DNA of 64,000 nt from Spirochaetota bacterium (GTDB lineage: Bacteria > Spirochaetota > UBA4802 > UBA5550): assembly GCA_017999915.1 (NCBI GenBank), contig JAGNKX010000003.1:124001-188000 (forward strand). Reading direction: 5' to 3'. The notes beneath the pieces were generated by a model. That model was not told the DNA's origin and made no database searches. It was given only the letters and a program-made list of their open reading frames with translations. This document shows, piece after piece, positions 7,724 through 15,933 of this stretch. The first letter of the stretch is position 1, and each line of letters opens with the position of its first letter. A program made the position numbers and the translations under genes.

Positions 7724-8325
7724 CAATAGAATCATTGGTGCGGGAGTTCGGCTATCTGGCCGTGTTCATAGGGACTTTTCTGGAAGGAGAGACCATTCTA
7801 GTGGTCGGCGGCTTCGCGGCCTATGAAGGCTACCTGGAGCTGCCCTGGGTCATCGTGACGGCCTTTTTCGGCAGCCTCTTCGGCGATCAACTCTATTTCT
7901 TCATTGGCCGCTACAACGGCAGGGCCCTGCTGAAAAGGTTCCCGGGCTGGCTGCCCCGGGTCAACAGGTTCAGAAAACACATGGACCGCCATGACACCTG
8001 GTTCATCCTCGTGTTCCGCTTTCTTTACGGCCTCCGCACGGTGGCGCCCTTCGCCATCGGCCTGAGCAACGTGTCCCTGAAAAAGTTCATTTTCCTGAAC
8101 ATCCTGAGCGCGGCCATCTGGGCGGTTACCCTGGGAGTCCTGGGATACTTCTTCGGCCGCGTCATGGAGGCGGTCCTCGACGATATCAAGAAGTACGAGC
8201 TTTTTATCATGGCGGGAATTTTCCTTATAGCCTCGATCATCTTCGTGGTAAAGAGGCTCAGGCGGAGGCGCAAAATGAAAGCCGGCGCAGCGGCACCGTC
8301 GGCTGGGAGCGCTGAAATAAAATAA
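7720..8325 (+). CDS. DedA family membrane protein 1
   Basis: 201 residues, a SNARE-associated/VTT-domain membrane protein. Its signatures are FIGTFLEGETILVVGGFAA near the N-terminus, FGDQLYFFIGRYNGR, and FRFLYGLRTVAPFAIG, followed by two C-terminal hydrophobic helices and a basic tail. DedA proteins are implicated in lipid scrambling (for example undecaprenyl phosphate recycling), membrane potential and drug tolerance. The ATG at 7720 overlaps the selD stop (ATGA), so it is translated from the selenium operon. A second paralogue follows 22 bases later. Some DedA relatives have been linked to selenite uptake, which makes this context suggestive, but the link is not proven here. Confidence 0.9.
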   Translation: MTIESLVREFGYLAVFIGTFLEGETILVVGGFAAYEGYLELPWVIVTAFFGSLFGDQLYFFIGRYNGRALLKRFPGWLPRVNRFRKHMDRHDTWFILVFRFLYGLRTVAPFAIGLSNVSLKKFIFLNILSAAIWAVTLGVLGYFFGRVMEAVLDDIKKYELFIMAGIFLIASIIFVVKRLRRRRKMKAGAAAPSAGSAEIK

Positions 8326-8347
8326 GTCTCCCGGGAGGTTGCCATCC

Positions 8348-8911
8348 ATGAACCTTGAATGGGCGATAATGAATTTCGGATACCCGGCCATCGTGGCGGG
8401 CACCTTTTTCGAGGGCGAAGTGATACTCGTTCTCGCGGGGTTCGCGGCGCATCGCGGATACCTCAATCTGCCGCTGGTTATCGTTTGCGCATTTGCGGGG
8501 ACCCTGCTCGGCGACCAGCTCTATTTTTACCTGGGCCGCAATCGTGGCAAGGCCATGCTCGCCAGACACCCCGGCTGGGAGGAGCGCATCTCCCGCTTCA
8601 GCCGGCTCATGGACCGGTATCACACCCTCATCATCCTGGGGTTCCGCTTCCTCTACGGCCTGCGGACCGTGGCGCCCTTCGCCATCGGCATGAGCGAAAT
8701 CCCCGCCTGGAAGTTTGCCGTCCTCAACACGGTCAGCGCCGCGGTCTGGGCTGCGACGGTGGGCGTCCTCGGATACCTTTTCGGCCATACCATGGAGATC
8801 CTCCTTGACGAGATCAAGCGCTATGAAATGGCGGTCATGGCCGGACTGCTGGCTCTCGCGGTGATCATTTACGCCATTAAACGCTACAGGAATAGGATTA
8901 AATCGAAGTAG
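8348..8911 (+). CDS. DedA family membrane protein 2
   Basis: 187 residues, clearly a paralogue of the preceding gene: TFFEGEVILVLAGFAAHRGY, LLGDQLYFYLGRNRGKA and FRFLYGLRTVAPFAIGMSE align throughout. The ATG at 8348 is chosen because GGGAGG lies 9 bases upstream; the TTG at 8339 is too close to it. The tail ends in basic residues (KRYRNRIKSK), expected on the cytoplasmic side. The tandem arrangement suggests local duplication followed by divergence. The next 239 bases hold no gene that I can support. Confidence 0.9.
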   Translation: MNLEWAIMNFGYPAIVAGTFFEGEVILVLAGFAAHRGYLNLPLVIVCAFAGTLLGDQLYFYLGRNRGKAMLARHPGWEERISRFSRLMDRYHTLIILGFRFLYGLRTVAPFAIGMSEIPAWKFAVLNTVSAAVWAATVGVLGYLFGHTMEILLDEIKRYEMAVMAGLLALAVIIYAIKRYRNRIKSK

Positions 8912-9150
8912 CCTTTCCCGGAAATAGAAACAAATCCCTTTTTGATCGCACTTATTATCAAGGACGGTGCCGCGCCACGGTCCCCGCCCCTCCACTCAGC
9001 TTGGGGCCAGATGGGATTTGTTGTCCAGAAAAGAAGGTGCATGGTTTGCGGCGATATATATCCGGAGCCAGGCGCAGCACTCCATGCAGATGAAACCATG
9101 GCATGTAACAGTTCAGGCGGTATATATAAATCATTCCGAGGAGGCTCCTC

Positions 9151-9606
9151 ATGGCAACGAAACTTCACTTTCCGCAACCCTTCCATCATCAGCATCCGCC
9201 GGTCCGGAACACCAATGACATTTTCGAGGAAAAAAGGATCTTCAGCATAAGGGCATCAGACCGCTTCGCGGCCGTTGTCGGCTCCTGGAAGTTTATTGTT
9301 ATACAGACGATCATTCTCATCCTGTGGGTCATCCTCAACGTTACGGCGTGGGCCTATCACTGGGACCCCTATCCGTTTATCCTGATGAACCTGGTCCTGT
9401 CGCTCCAGGCGGCCTACGCCACCCCCATCATCATGATGAGCCAGAACCGGCTGGCCGACCGTGACCGTATCGAGGCGCATAACGATTACCTTCTTAATGT
9501 CAAATCCGAGGAGGAGGTGCGCGTTATACTGGAGCACCTCGAGGCCCAGAACCGTGCCCTGGCGGAAATACACGATGCCGTGACATCAAAAAAAAGTATT
9601 GATTAA
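9151..9606 (+). CDS. DUF1003 membrane protein
   Basis: 151 residues of the DUF1003 family. The layout is a cytoplasmic N-terminus, two closely spaced transmembrane helices (about residues 48-68 and 76-94, with WDPYPFILMNLVLSLQAAYA between and within them), then MMSQNRLADRDRIEAHNDY and an acidic coiled tail. The function of this family is unknown. AGGAGG ends 6 bases before the ATG. The ribosome site lies in GAGGAG-G-CTCCTC (9138-9150), so a small hairpin could mask it. The gene appears monocistronic. Confidence 0.88.
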   Translation: MATKLHFPQPFHHQHPPVRNTNDIFEEKRIFSIRASDRFAAVVGSWKFIVIQTIILILWVILNVTAWAYHWDPYPFILMNLVLSLQAAYATPIIMMSQNRLADRDRIEAHNDYLLNVKSEEEVRVILEHLEAQNRALAEIHDAVTSKKSID

Positions 9607-9766
9607 TAATTGTTCCCCTGTAGTATGAGAGCCGGACAGACCATGCATTGGGGGGCGTCCCGCGCGCCGGGGGGCAGAGGCCCGCGATCATGGCATGGGG
9701 GAGCGAAAAATCTTCATCAGACGGGGCGGATGGACCCCGGTACAAGCCGAAATCCGAGGTGGAGCG

Positions 9767-11998
9767 ATGTCCCTTAACAAGTATACCATCACCGAGCTTG
9801 TCTCCCGTCTGAGGAACATCCCCTCCCTGGGCCGCCTTGAGCCCGCCTCCCTATTCGGCGGCATCGACTTTTTTGCCGATGTCACCCCGGAGCTCCTGGC
9901 CGCCATCGCCGGCAGCGTATCGCTCTGCGAATTCAACCAGGGTGACATCATCTGCCGCCACGGCATGTTCGACGAGAAATTCTACGTCATCCTCACCGGC
10001 AGGGTCTGGGCCGTGATCCCCACCGAGGAGAACCCCAAGTTCCGCCTCTACAGCCTGGGTCCCGGCGAATTCTTCGGCGAGGAGATCATCTACACCTCGG
10101 AGCCGCGCGAAAGCACCGTCATCGCCGACAACTTCGTCTTCGCCCTGGCCATGGACGGCGAAAGCCTCCGGAAGCTGATGGGCGCCTCCGCCTCGGTCCG
10201 GTCCGCCATGGAGAAAAGCTATATCGACCGGCAGCTCAGGAACGACCTGCGGCGGGTGCCGGTGTTCACCAACATGAACGACCGCCTCTTCGAGGAGGTC
10301 CTGGGCCGGGTCGAGCTCATCACCCTGACGGGAAGCAGGACCATCTGCACCGAGGGGGAGACGGGCGACGCCTTCTACCTGATCCGCGACGGAGAGGTGA
10401 ACGTGTACCGGCACCTTGAAAAGGAGGAGCGCCTCATCGCGATCCTTTCGGAGGGGCAGTTCTTCGGCGAGATGTCGCTTCTCTCCGACGAGAAGCGGAA
10501 CGCCACGGTCATCACGTCGAAGAAGACCGACATGGTGAAGATATCGCGGGACGATTTCCTCTCCATCGTCAGCAAGGACGCGGTCATGCTGAAGGAGCTC
10601 AACGAGGTCGTGGACGAGCGCCGCGTCCACCAGCGGGACGCACTGAAGAACCCCAACATGGCCGTCATCACGAGGAAGCTCCTCGACCTGAACCGCGAAG
10701 TCAACGTTCACCTGGACATCCTGTCCCAGTGCTCCATCGACACCGAGCGGGGGAGCGCCCTCATGGCCACCCTCCCGGGGTCGCGCTATCCCTACGTGTA
10801 CCCCCGCGACAGCGCCTGCGCCGCGCGCTTTCTCTTCCGCCTGGCCACGAGCACCCTCAAGTCGGGTGAGATCGCCCTGCGCCTCCTGGGCGAGATCGCG
10901 CGCTACATCATGAACTGCCAGCGCGCCGACGGCTACTGGGGCCAGCGCTACGGGGTACACGGCGAGGACAAGGGGATCTACAAGCAGGAGGACAATGTCG
11001 CCCACGGCGTGTCGATCCTCTGCCGCTACCTCCTGGCGGCGAAGATCAAGAACATGGACATCCCCGGCGTTGAGAAGTATTTCGACGCCATCGACCGGGG
11101 CGCCTCCTTCGCGCGGAAGAACTACTACCGCAAGGAGATCCACCTCTTTTACTCCACCACGTCGATACACGAATCGGCCATCGAGGAGGGGTATACCATA
11201 TGGGTCAACTACGCCTACCTCCTGATGTACCGCCTAATCGAGCGGGTGGGGGCGGCCTACGGCATCCCCGGGCGCTTCGCCGGGGAGGCGGAGGTCAGGG
11301 CCGGGTTCCAGCCCACGGTGGAGAAGGTCTTCACCCACACCGGGCGCTATATCCGCCGACTGAAGCCCGACGGCACCCTGGACCTCAGGCCCGATATCAC
11401 CCTCCTGTCGCCCTTCTTTTTCGGCACCGGCCTGGACGAGGATTACTTTGACAATGGCGCGACCTTCGGCAATTCCATCGCCTTCATAGAGGACATGCTA
11501 TGGGACCCGGAGCTGGGGATGCTGCAGCGCTACCTTCCCTTCATCGAGGACCCGGAATCCCACATCCACGCGGGCAACGGCCCCTGGGTGCAGTACACGG
11601 CCATGCTGGCCCAGTACTATTTTTACACAGGGAACGCCGCGCGGGGGAACGAGATCATGGGCATCATCGACGGGTACCGGAGCAAGGAAGGGTACCTGTG
11701 CGAGCACCTGACCACGCCGGAGCGCTTCTTTGAGTTCAAGAACCTGGAGTGGCTCACGGGCCATGACTTCGACAAGGAGTTCGAGCCCCACATATTGATT
11801 GACGATACGCCCTATGACAATATAGTCGAGGAGCTGAACCACATGCGGAACGCCTACGCCCGCGTCGAGGAGGAGTGCGGCAGGATCGGCGGCAACGGCC
11901 ACATATCCTTCGCCACTCCCCTCATGTGGTCCCACGCGGAGTACGCCATGGCGCTGATGCTCCGCGCCGAGAAAGAACTGGAGAAGTACCGACAATGA
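9767..11998 (+). CDS. Two cNMP-binding domains fused to a GH15-like glucoamylase domain
   Basis: 743 residues. The ATG at 9767 is preferred over 9695 because GGTGGAG lies just upstream. Residues about 30-145 form one cyclic-nucleotide-binding domain (GEFFGEEIIYTSEPRESTV) and residues about 175-290 a second (GQFFGEMSLLSDEKRNATV). Both carry the FGE and R-x-[AS]-T motifs of the phosphate-binding cassette. From about residue 330 the protein resembles glycoside hydrolase 15 and related (alpha/alpha)6 barrels: YPYVYPRDSACAARFLFRL, NCQRADGYWGQRYGVHG and FIEDPESHIHAGNGPWVQYT. There is no signal peptide, so it probably acts in the cytoplasm on a storage or osmolyte glucan. Direct control of a glycosidase by cyclic nucleotide is inference from the fusion. 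The stop overlaps the next start (ATGA). Confidence 0.8.
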   Translation: MSLNKYTITELVSRLRNIPSLGRLEPASLFGGIDFFADVTPELLAAIAGSVSLCEFNQGDIICRHGMFDEKFYVILTGRVWAVIPTEENPKFRLYSLGPGEFFGEEIIYTSEPRESTVIADNFVFALAMDGESLRKLMGASASVRSAMEKSYIDRQLRNDLRRVPVFTNMNDRLFEEVLGRVELITLTGSRTICTEGETGDAFYLIRDGEVNVYRHLEKEERLIAILSEGQFFGEMSLLSDEKRNATVITSKKTDMVKISRDDFLSIVSKDAVMLKELNEVVDERRVHQRDALKNPNMAVITRKLLDLNREVNVHLDILSQCSIDTERGSALMATLPGSRYPYVYPRDSACAARFLFRLATSTLKSGEIALRLLGEIARYIMNCQRADGYWGQRYGVHGEDKGIYKQEDNVAHGVSILCRYLLAAKIKNMDIPGVEKYFDAIDRGASFARKNYYRKEIHLFYSTTSIHESAIEEGYTIWVNYAYLLMYRLIERVGAAYGIPGRFAGEAEVRAGFQPTVEKVFTHTGRYIRRLKPDGTLDLRPDITLLSPFFFGTGLDEDYFDNGATFGNSIAFIEDMLWDPELGMLQRYLPFIEDPESHIHAGNGPWVQYTAMLAQYYFYTGNAARGNEIMGIIDGYRSKEGYLCEHLTTPERFFEFKNLEWLTGHDFDKEFEPHILIDDTPYDNIVEELNHMRNAYARVEEECGRIGGNGHISFATPLMWSHAEYAMALMLRAEKELEKYRQ

Positions 11999-13215
11999 AG
12001 CGGAATCTAACAACAGTGATCGCGGCCGCCCTGCTGGCGGTGCCGCTATGGGCCGCCGGCGACGACGGCGCGGCTAAAAAAATTCGGTTTGCGTACAGGG
12101 CCGGTGAAAAGTACCGGGTCGTGACCGAGGTTAACGAGGATGTCCTGGTCAACGGCGTCCTGTCGCACAATTCCCTGATCCTCAACAAGGTGGCGGTCGA
12201 CACGGCGGAGGTGAAGGGCTCCTCCGGCCGCCTCCAGTGCGAATTCCAGATGTCGGAGTCGATACGCGGCGGCTTCAACACCTATTACCTGAAAGAGGAC
12301 TACCGGTCCGAATTCTGGCGCGATGAATTCGGCGTCTTTACCATCGATCCGTCCTACTTCATGCCGGTGGTGCGCAACGTCCCCCGCTTCCCTGACGGCG
12401 CGGTGAGGCCCGGAGACACCTGGACCGGCGACGCCGACGAGGCCCATGATTTCCGGCGGAGCTACGGCATCGCGAAGGCCTTTCATTTTCCGGTGAAGGT
12501 CCACTACACGTACCTGCGCGACGAGGTGAAGGAGGGGGTGAAGACCGCGGTGCTGAAGGTCGAGTTCACGATCTTCCACAGGGTGAATTACGACGGCGCG
12601 CCTTCGCGGCCGGTGCCGGTGAGGATAACCGGCACTTCATCGCAGATATACTGGTGGGACATTGCAGCCGGGCAGTTCCATTCGTACCGCGAGGACTTTG
12701 ATTTCATCTTCTTCCTGTCCAACGCCGCCACTGTCGAGTACCGCGGCAGCGCCGAGGGGAGGCTACTGAAATCGCCGAAGCTCGACCGGGACCGAGTCGC
12801 CGATGACCTCGCGAAAAGCATAAAGGAGGGCAATATAGACGACGCCGCGGTCCGTAAAGACAGGAACGGCGTCACCATCGTCCTTGATAATGTCCGGTTC
12901 CCGCCCAATTCCCCGGCGCTGACGGAGTCGGAAAAGGACAAGCTCTCGCGCATAGCAATGATCCTGAAGCGATATCCGGAGCGGGATTTCCGGGTTACGG
13001 GGCATACGGCCCGGGTCGGCGAGGAACAGACGTCGCAGACGCTGTCGGAGCAGCGCGCCATGGCGGTGGCGGAGTTCCTCATTGCAAAAGGGGCATGCCG
13101 GAAAACGCAGGTAGTCACGCAGGGGAAGGGCTCCCGGGAGCCGGCGGCTGACAACGACACGGAAGAGGGGCGGAAGCGAAACCGCCGTGTGGAGATAACG
13201 ATACTGGAGAACTAG
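11995..13215 (+). CDS. OmpA-family C-terminal domain envelope protein
   Basis: 406 residues. The ATG at 11995 overlaps the stop of the preceding gene. A signal peptide covers residues 1-20 (MKRNLTTVIAAALLAVPLWA). The middle is beta-rich and unrecognised. The last 110 residues are an OmpA/MotB peptidoglycan-binding domain: VRFPPNSPALTESEKDKLS, FRVTGHTARVGEEQ, LSEQRAMAVAEFLI and RKRNRRVEITI. It is expected in the periplasm or outer membrane, anchored to peptidoglycan. Translational coupling to a cytoplasmic cNMP-glucoamylase fusion is unexpected, and no shared role is obvious. Confidence 0.88.
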   Translation: MKRNLTTVIAAALLAVPLWAAGDDGAAKKIRFAYRAGEKYRVVTEVNEDVLVNGVLSHNSLILNKVAVDTAEVKGSSGRLQCEFQMSESIRGGFNTYYLKEDYRSEFWRDEFGVFTIDPSYFMPVVRNVPRFPDGAVRPGDTWTGDADEAHDFRRSYGIAKAFHFPVKVHYTYLRDEVKEGVKTAVLKVEFTIFHRVNYDGAPSRPVPVRITGTSSQIYWWDIAAGQFHSYREDFDFIFFLSNAATVEYRGSAEGRLLKSPKLDRDRVADDLAKSIKEGNIDDAAVRKDRNGVTIVLDNVRFPPNSPALTESEKDKLSRIAMILKRYPERDFRVTGHTARVGEEQTSQTLSEQRAMAVAEFLIAKGACRKTQVVTQGKGSREPAADNDTEEGRKRNRRVEITILEN

Positions 13216-13217
13216 CC

Positions 13218-13691
13218 ATGAAAAAAACCATCATAGCAAAGAAAACCATCCTGGCGAACAAGTTCGTGAAGCTCATCGAGGAAAGCCATGAAGAGCTCAC
13301 AGAAATATTCATGAACGATCTTCTCAAGCACCCGGAAACGGACGCCTATAAGAATTCGGACAGGGACGACATATACCGCTTCAGCGACCTCGTATACAAA
13401 GACCTGTCGCTCTGGATATCGAAGGAGTTTTCAAAAGAGAAAATAGATGAGCGGTACGGCAAGATGGGGAAGGAGCGCTGCGAGGCGGGGATACCCATCG
13501 AGCAGGTCCTGAAGGCGCTGATACTGCAGCGCCGCCATATCTGGCTGTTCGTCATGGACAAGATGTATGACGATAAGACCGATTACATGGAAGCGCTGGA
13601 GCTCAACAACAGGGTCACCCTTTACTTCGACCGGGCCATGATCGCCATGGCCCGGGGCTACATGAAGATGATACATCCCCAGCTTCGTTAA
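13218..13691 (+). CDS. RsbRD N-terminal domain protein
   Basis: 157 residues, all-helical. The segment RYGKMGKERCEAGIPIEQVL followed by ILQRRHIWLFV matches the RsbRD_N domain, a sensory helical bundle seen at the N-terminus of stressosome co-antagonists and some GGDEF proteins. Here it stands alone without a STAS domain. It starts 2 bases after the OmpA-family stop, so it belongs to the same operon. The ribosome site would lie within the upstream gene (GGAG at about 13206). A stem-loop that overlaps its stop codon follows. Its role as a stand-alone sensor is inferred. Confidence 0.65.
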   Translation: MKKTIIAKKTILANKFVKLIEESHEELTEIFMNDLLKHPETDAYKNSDRDDIYRFSDLVYKDLSLWISKEFSKEKIDERYGKMGKERCEAGIPIEQVLKALILQRRHIWLFVMDKMYDDKTDYMEALELNNRVTLYFDRAMIAMARGYMKMIHPQLR

Positions 13692-13729
13692 CAGGAGGCC
13701 TCTTCCTCTGAGGCGGAACGCCTGTTAAC
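13687..13729. terminator. Stem-loop at operon end
   Basis: GTTAACAGG (13687-13695) pairs exactly with CCTGTTAAC (13721-13729), and GCCTC/GAGGC pair inside. It overlaps the stop of the RsbRD_N gene and closes the 9.7-13.7 kb operon. No U run follows. Confidence 0.45.
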
Positions 13730-13880
13730 CCTGACAAAAAACCATGCCCGCCAAGAAAAGATATTGTATTTGGCGCGGATTGTGTAATAATGGAATCCGG
13801 CTCCTCCTTCGTGTTCGGGGAGCCTATCCGGGAGGCGCGGCTGCGTATCCCGTTGTCCTCTTGCTTGCTAACGTTGAAAC

Positions 13881-13897
13881 GGCCCCGGTCCGGGGCC
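13881..13897. repeat. Small GC palindrome before the first cNMP-GGDEF gene
   Basis: GGCCCCGG-T-CCGGGGCC, ending 23 bases before the ATG at 13921. It could act as a leader hairpin or as a protein-binding site. No function is assigned. Confidence 0.35.
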
Positions 13898-13920
13898 TGT
13901 GATAAGGATTGTGTTATACC

Positions 13921-14910
13921 ATGAATACCGTACATGACAAGGAACTGGCCGGAAAGATTAACCTCCTGAAGGGAGTGAGCATATTCACATCCCTGGATGA
14001 GAAGGAGCTAGATGTTGTGGCCGATAACAGCGAGTTCTATTCGTACCGGAAGGGAGATGTCATCTTCCAGGAGGGAAGCTACAGCGACGGGCTCTACGTC
14101 ATCCGGGAAGGCGAGGTCCTCATAACCAAAAAGCGCGCCGACGATGAAACGATGAACATAGCCCAGTTCATACCGGGCGAGAGTTTCGGGGAGATGGACC
14201 TTCTGGAAAACCGTGTGATGAGCGCCACGGCTATGGCGGAATCGGACGCTGTCCTATTGGTATTCCCGTCGCGGGGAACGAAGTTCCGGGATGTGCTGGG
14301 CCGGTATCCCGAGATTTCGGCGCGGATCCTTCATGAATTGATGGCGGCCATTGCCGGAAGGATCCGGGGCACCAACCGCCTCATTTCCGAAAAATCCCAG
14401 TGGGTCGATGATTTGAAGCAGCAGCTGTACAACGATAAGCTCACCGGTCTCTATAACAGGACCTTCCTCGACGAGGAGCTCCCGCGGCAGATCCATGAAT
14501 ACGGCCCGGTGTCGTCCCTGGTGATGATAAAACCTGACAGCTTCAAGGCGATCAACGACAATTGTGGCCACGAGGCGGGCGACAAGGCGCTGAAGCTGAT
14601 CGCCTATGCCATCAAATCACATATCAGGGACGCGGACATTGCCGTTCGTTTCCGCGGCGATGAGTTCGCGGTGGTGCTGCCCGGCGCGGCCCTGGACGAC
14701 GCGCTTGCCCGCGCCGAGCATCTTCGGACACAGCTGAATAATCTGAATTTCGATCATATAACGGGCGGCGGGTTTTCCACTACGGTGAGCATCGGCGCCG
14801 CCGAATACCAGGACCACGGCGGCGATCCGAAACGGCTGGTCGAAACCTGCTTCAGCAGGATGTTCGCGGCCCGTGAGCGCGGGGGCAACCGCATTGTGAG
14901 CGGTGATTAA
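13921..14910 (+). CDS. cNMP-binding domain plus degenerate GGDEF domain
   Basis: 329 residues. A cyclic-nucleotide-binding domain occupies about residues 10-130 (GESFGEMDLLENRVMSATA), a short linker follows, then a GGDEF domain at about 165-325. The GGDEF domain departs from active enzymes: the metal-binding D-x-D is KPD in MIKPDSFKAIND, and the signature is RGDEF. The inhibitory-site RxxD (RDAD) five residues before the signature is kept. Such a domain may bind GTP or c-di-GMP rather than make it; this is inference. An intact paralogue follows 23 bases downstream, and a DHH phosphoesterase follows that. The start is ATG 13921, with AAGGA 13 bases upstream. Confidence 0.85.
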   Translation: MNTVHDKELAGKINLLKGVSIFTSLDEKELDVVADNSEFYSYRKGDVIFQEGSYSDGLYVIREGEVLITKKRADDETMNIAQFIPGESFGEMDLLENRVMSATAMAESDAVLLVFPSRGTKFRDVLGRYPEISARILHELMAAIAGRIRGTNRLISEKSQWVDDLKQQLYNDKLTGLYNRTFLDEELPRQIHEYGPVSSLVMIKPDSFKAINDNCGHEAGDKALKLIAYAIKSHIRDADIAVRFRGDEFAVVLPGAALDDALARAEHLRTQLNNLNFDHITGGGFSTTVSIGAAEYQDHGGDPKRLVETCFSRMFAARERGGNRIVSGD

Positions 14911-14933
14911 AAACAGCAAGGACGTGTATCGGC

Positions 14934-15908
14934 ATGACCATATCAGTTGAATTTCTCAGCACGGTTGAGATACTTTCCCTCCTGGGACCGGAGGAGGTAA
15001 ACAGCATCGCGGGTCTCTTCAGCGTCCATGAGATCGACGAGGGAGAGGTGCTGTTTCGGGAGGGCGACGAGGGGAACGAGCTCTTTATCGTAAAAAGCGG
15101 ATCCGTAGCGAGCTCCATCCGGCTTCCGGACGGCGGGGAGCGGCAGATAGCCCGGTTTATGGCCGGCAACTTCTTCGGCGAGATGTCGATATTCGAGAAC
15201 GCGCCGCGGTCGGCCACCTGCCGCAGCCTGGAGAAGAGCACTCTCCTGGGCCTTCACGAGCGCGATTTTTACCGGATGATCGAGGAATATCCCGATATCG
15301 CGACCAAGATCATGTACCGGATGCTCAATATCACCGCCCAGCGCCTGCGTGATACCGGTGAATTCCTTTCCGACATGGTTCACTGGGGCGAGGCGGCGCG
15401 GCGAAGGGCAATCACCGACGAGCTCACCGGGGCCTATAACCGCAGGTTCCTTGACGACGCCCTGGTGAGCCAGATCGACGTGGCCAGGAACAGCGGCAAT
15501 CCGCTCTCCCTGATCATGGTTGACCTGGATTATTTCAGGGAGATAAATGAAAATTACGGCCACGACGCGGGCGACCGCTGCATCATGGAGGTCATGCGCG
15601 TCTTTAACCGCCATCTCCGGGAAACCGATATCCTGGCCCGGTTCGGTGGCGACGAGTTCACGGTGCTCCTGCCCGACACGGCGCCGGAAACGGCGCGCGA
15701 TATCGCCGACCGGGTGCGGACAGCCCTGGTGGGGCTGGATCTGCTGAGCGCCTACCAGGGCCCGGTCAAGACGCTCTCCATGAGCGCCGGCGTGGCGTCG
15801 TTTCCCGGGGACGCCGATGAGATGAAGAAGCTGAAGGACGCCGCGGACAAGGCGCTGTACCGGGCGAAGGAAAACGGACGTAACCAGGTCGCGTGCGCGG
15901 GTTCATAA
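14934..15908 (+). CDS. cNMP-binding domain plus intact GGDEF diguanylate cyclase
   Basis: 324 residues with the same domain order as the preceding gene: cNMP-binding domain at about residues 5-125 (GNFFGEMSIFENAPRSATC), then GGDEF at about 155-320. Here the catalytic features are complete: MVDLDYFREINENYGHDAGD supplies the metal and guanine contacts, the signature is FGGDEF, and RETD forms the inhibitory site. The expected activity is 2 GTP to c-di-GMP, gated by a cyclic nucleotide or another ligand. The pair probably arose by duplication; the upstream copy is degenerate. The start is ATG 14934, with AAGGA about 14 bases upstream. Confidence 0.92.
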   Translation: MTISVEFLSTVEILSLLGPEEVNSIAGLFSVHEIDEGEVLFREGDEGNELFIVKSGSVASSIRLPDGGERQIARFMAGNFFGEMSIFENAPRSATCRSLEKSTLLGLHERDFYRMIEEYPDIATKIMYRMLNITAQRLRDTGEFLSDMVHWGEAARRRAITDELTGAYNRRFLDDALVSQIDVARNSGNPLSLIMVDLDYFREINENYGHDAGDRCIMEVMRVFNRHLRETDILARFGGDEFTVLLPDTAPETARDIADRVRTALVGLDLLSAYQGPVKTLSMSAGVASFPGDADEMKKLKDAADKALYRAKENGRNQVACAGS

Positions 15909-15933
15909 TCAAAACGGGGCAAACATCACGTCA

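Noticed and set aside
9851-11170. 439-codon minus-strand frame opposite the cNMP-glucoamylase gene
   Set aside because: Shadow frame of a GC-rich coding strand; low-complexity V, D, E, H-rich sequence without domains.
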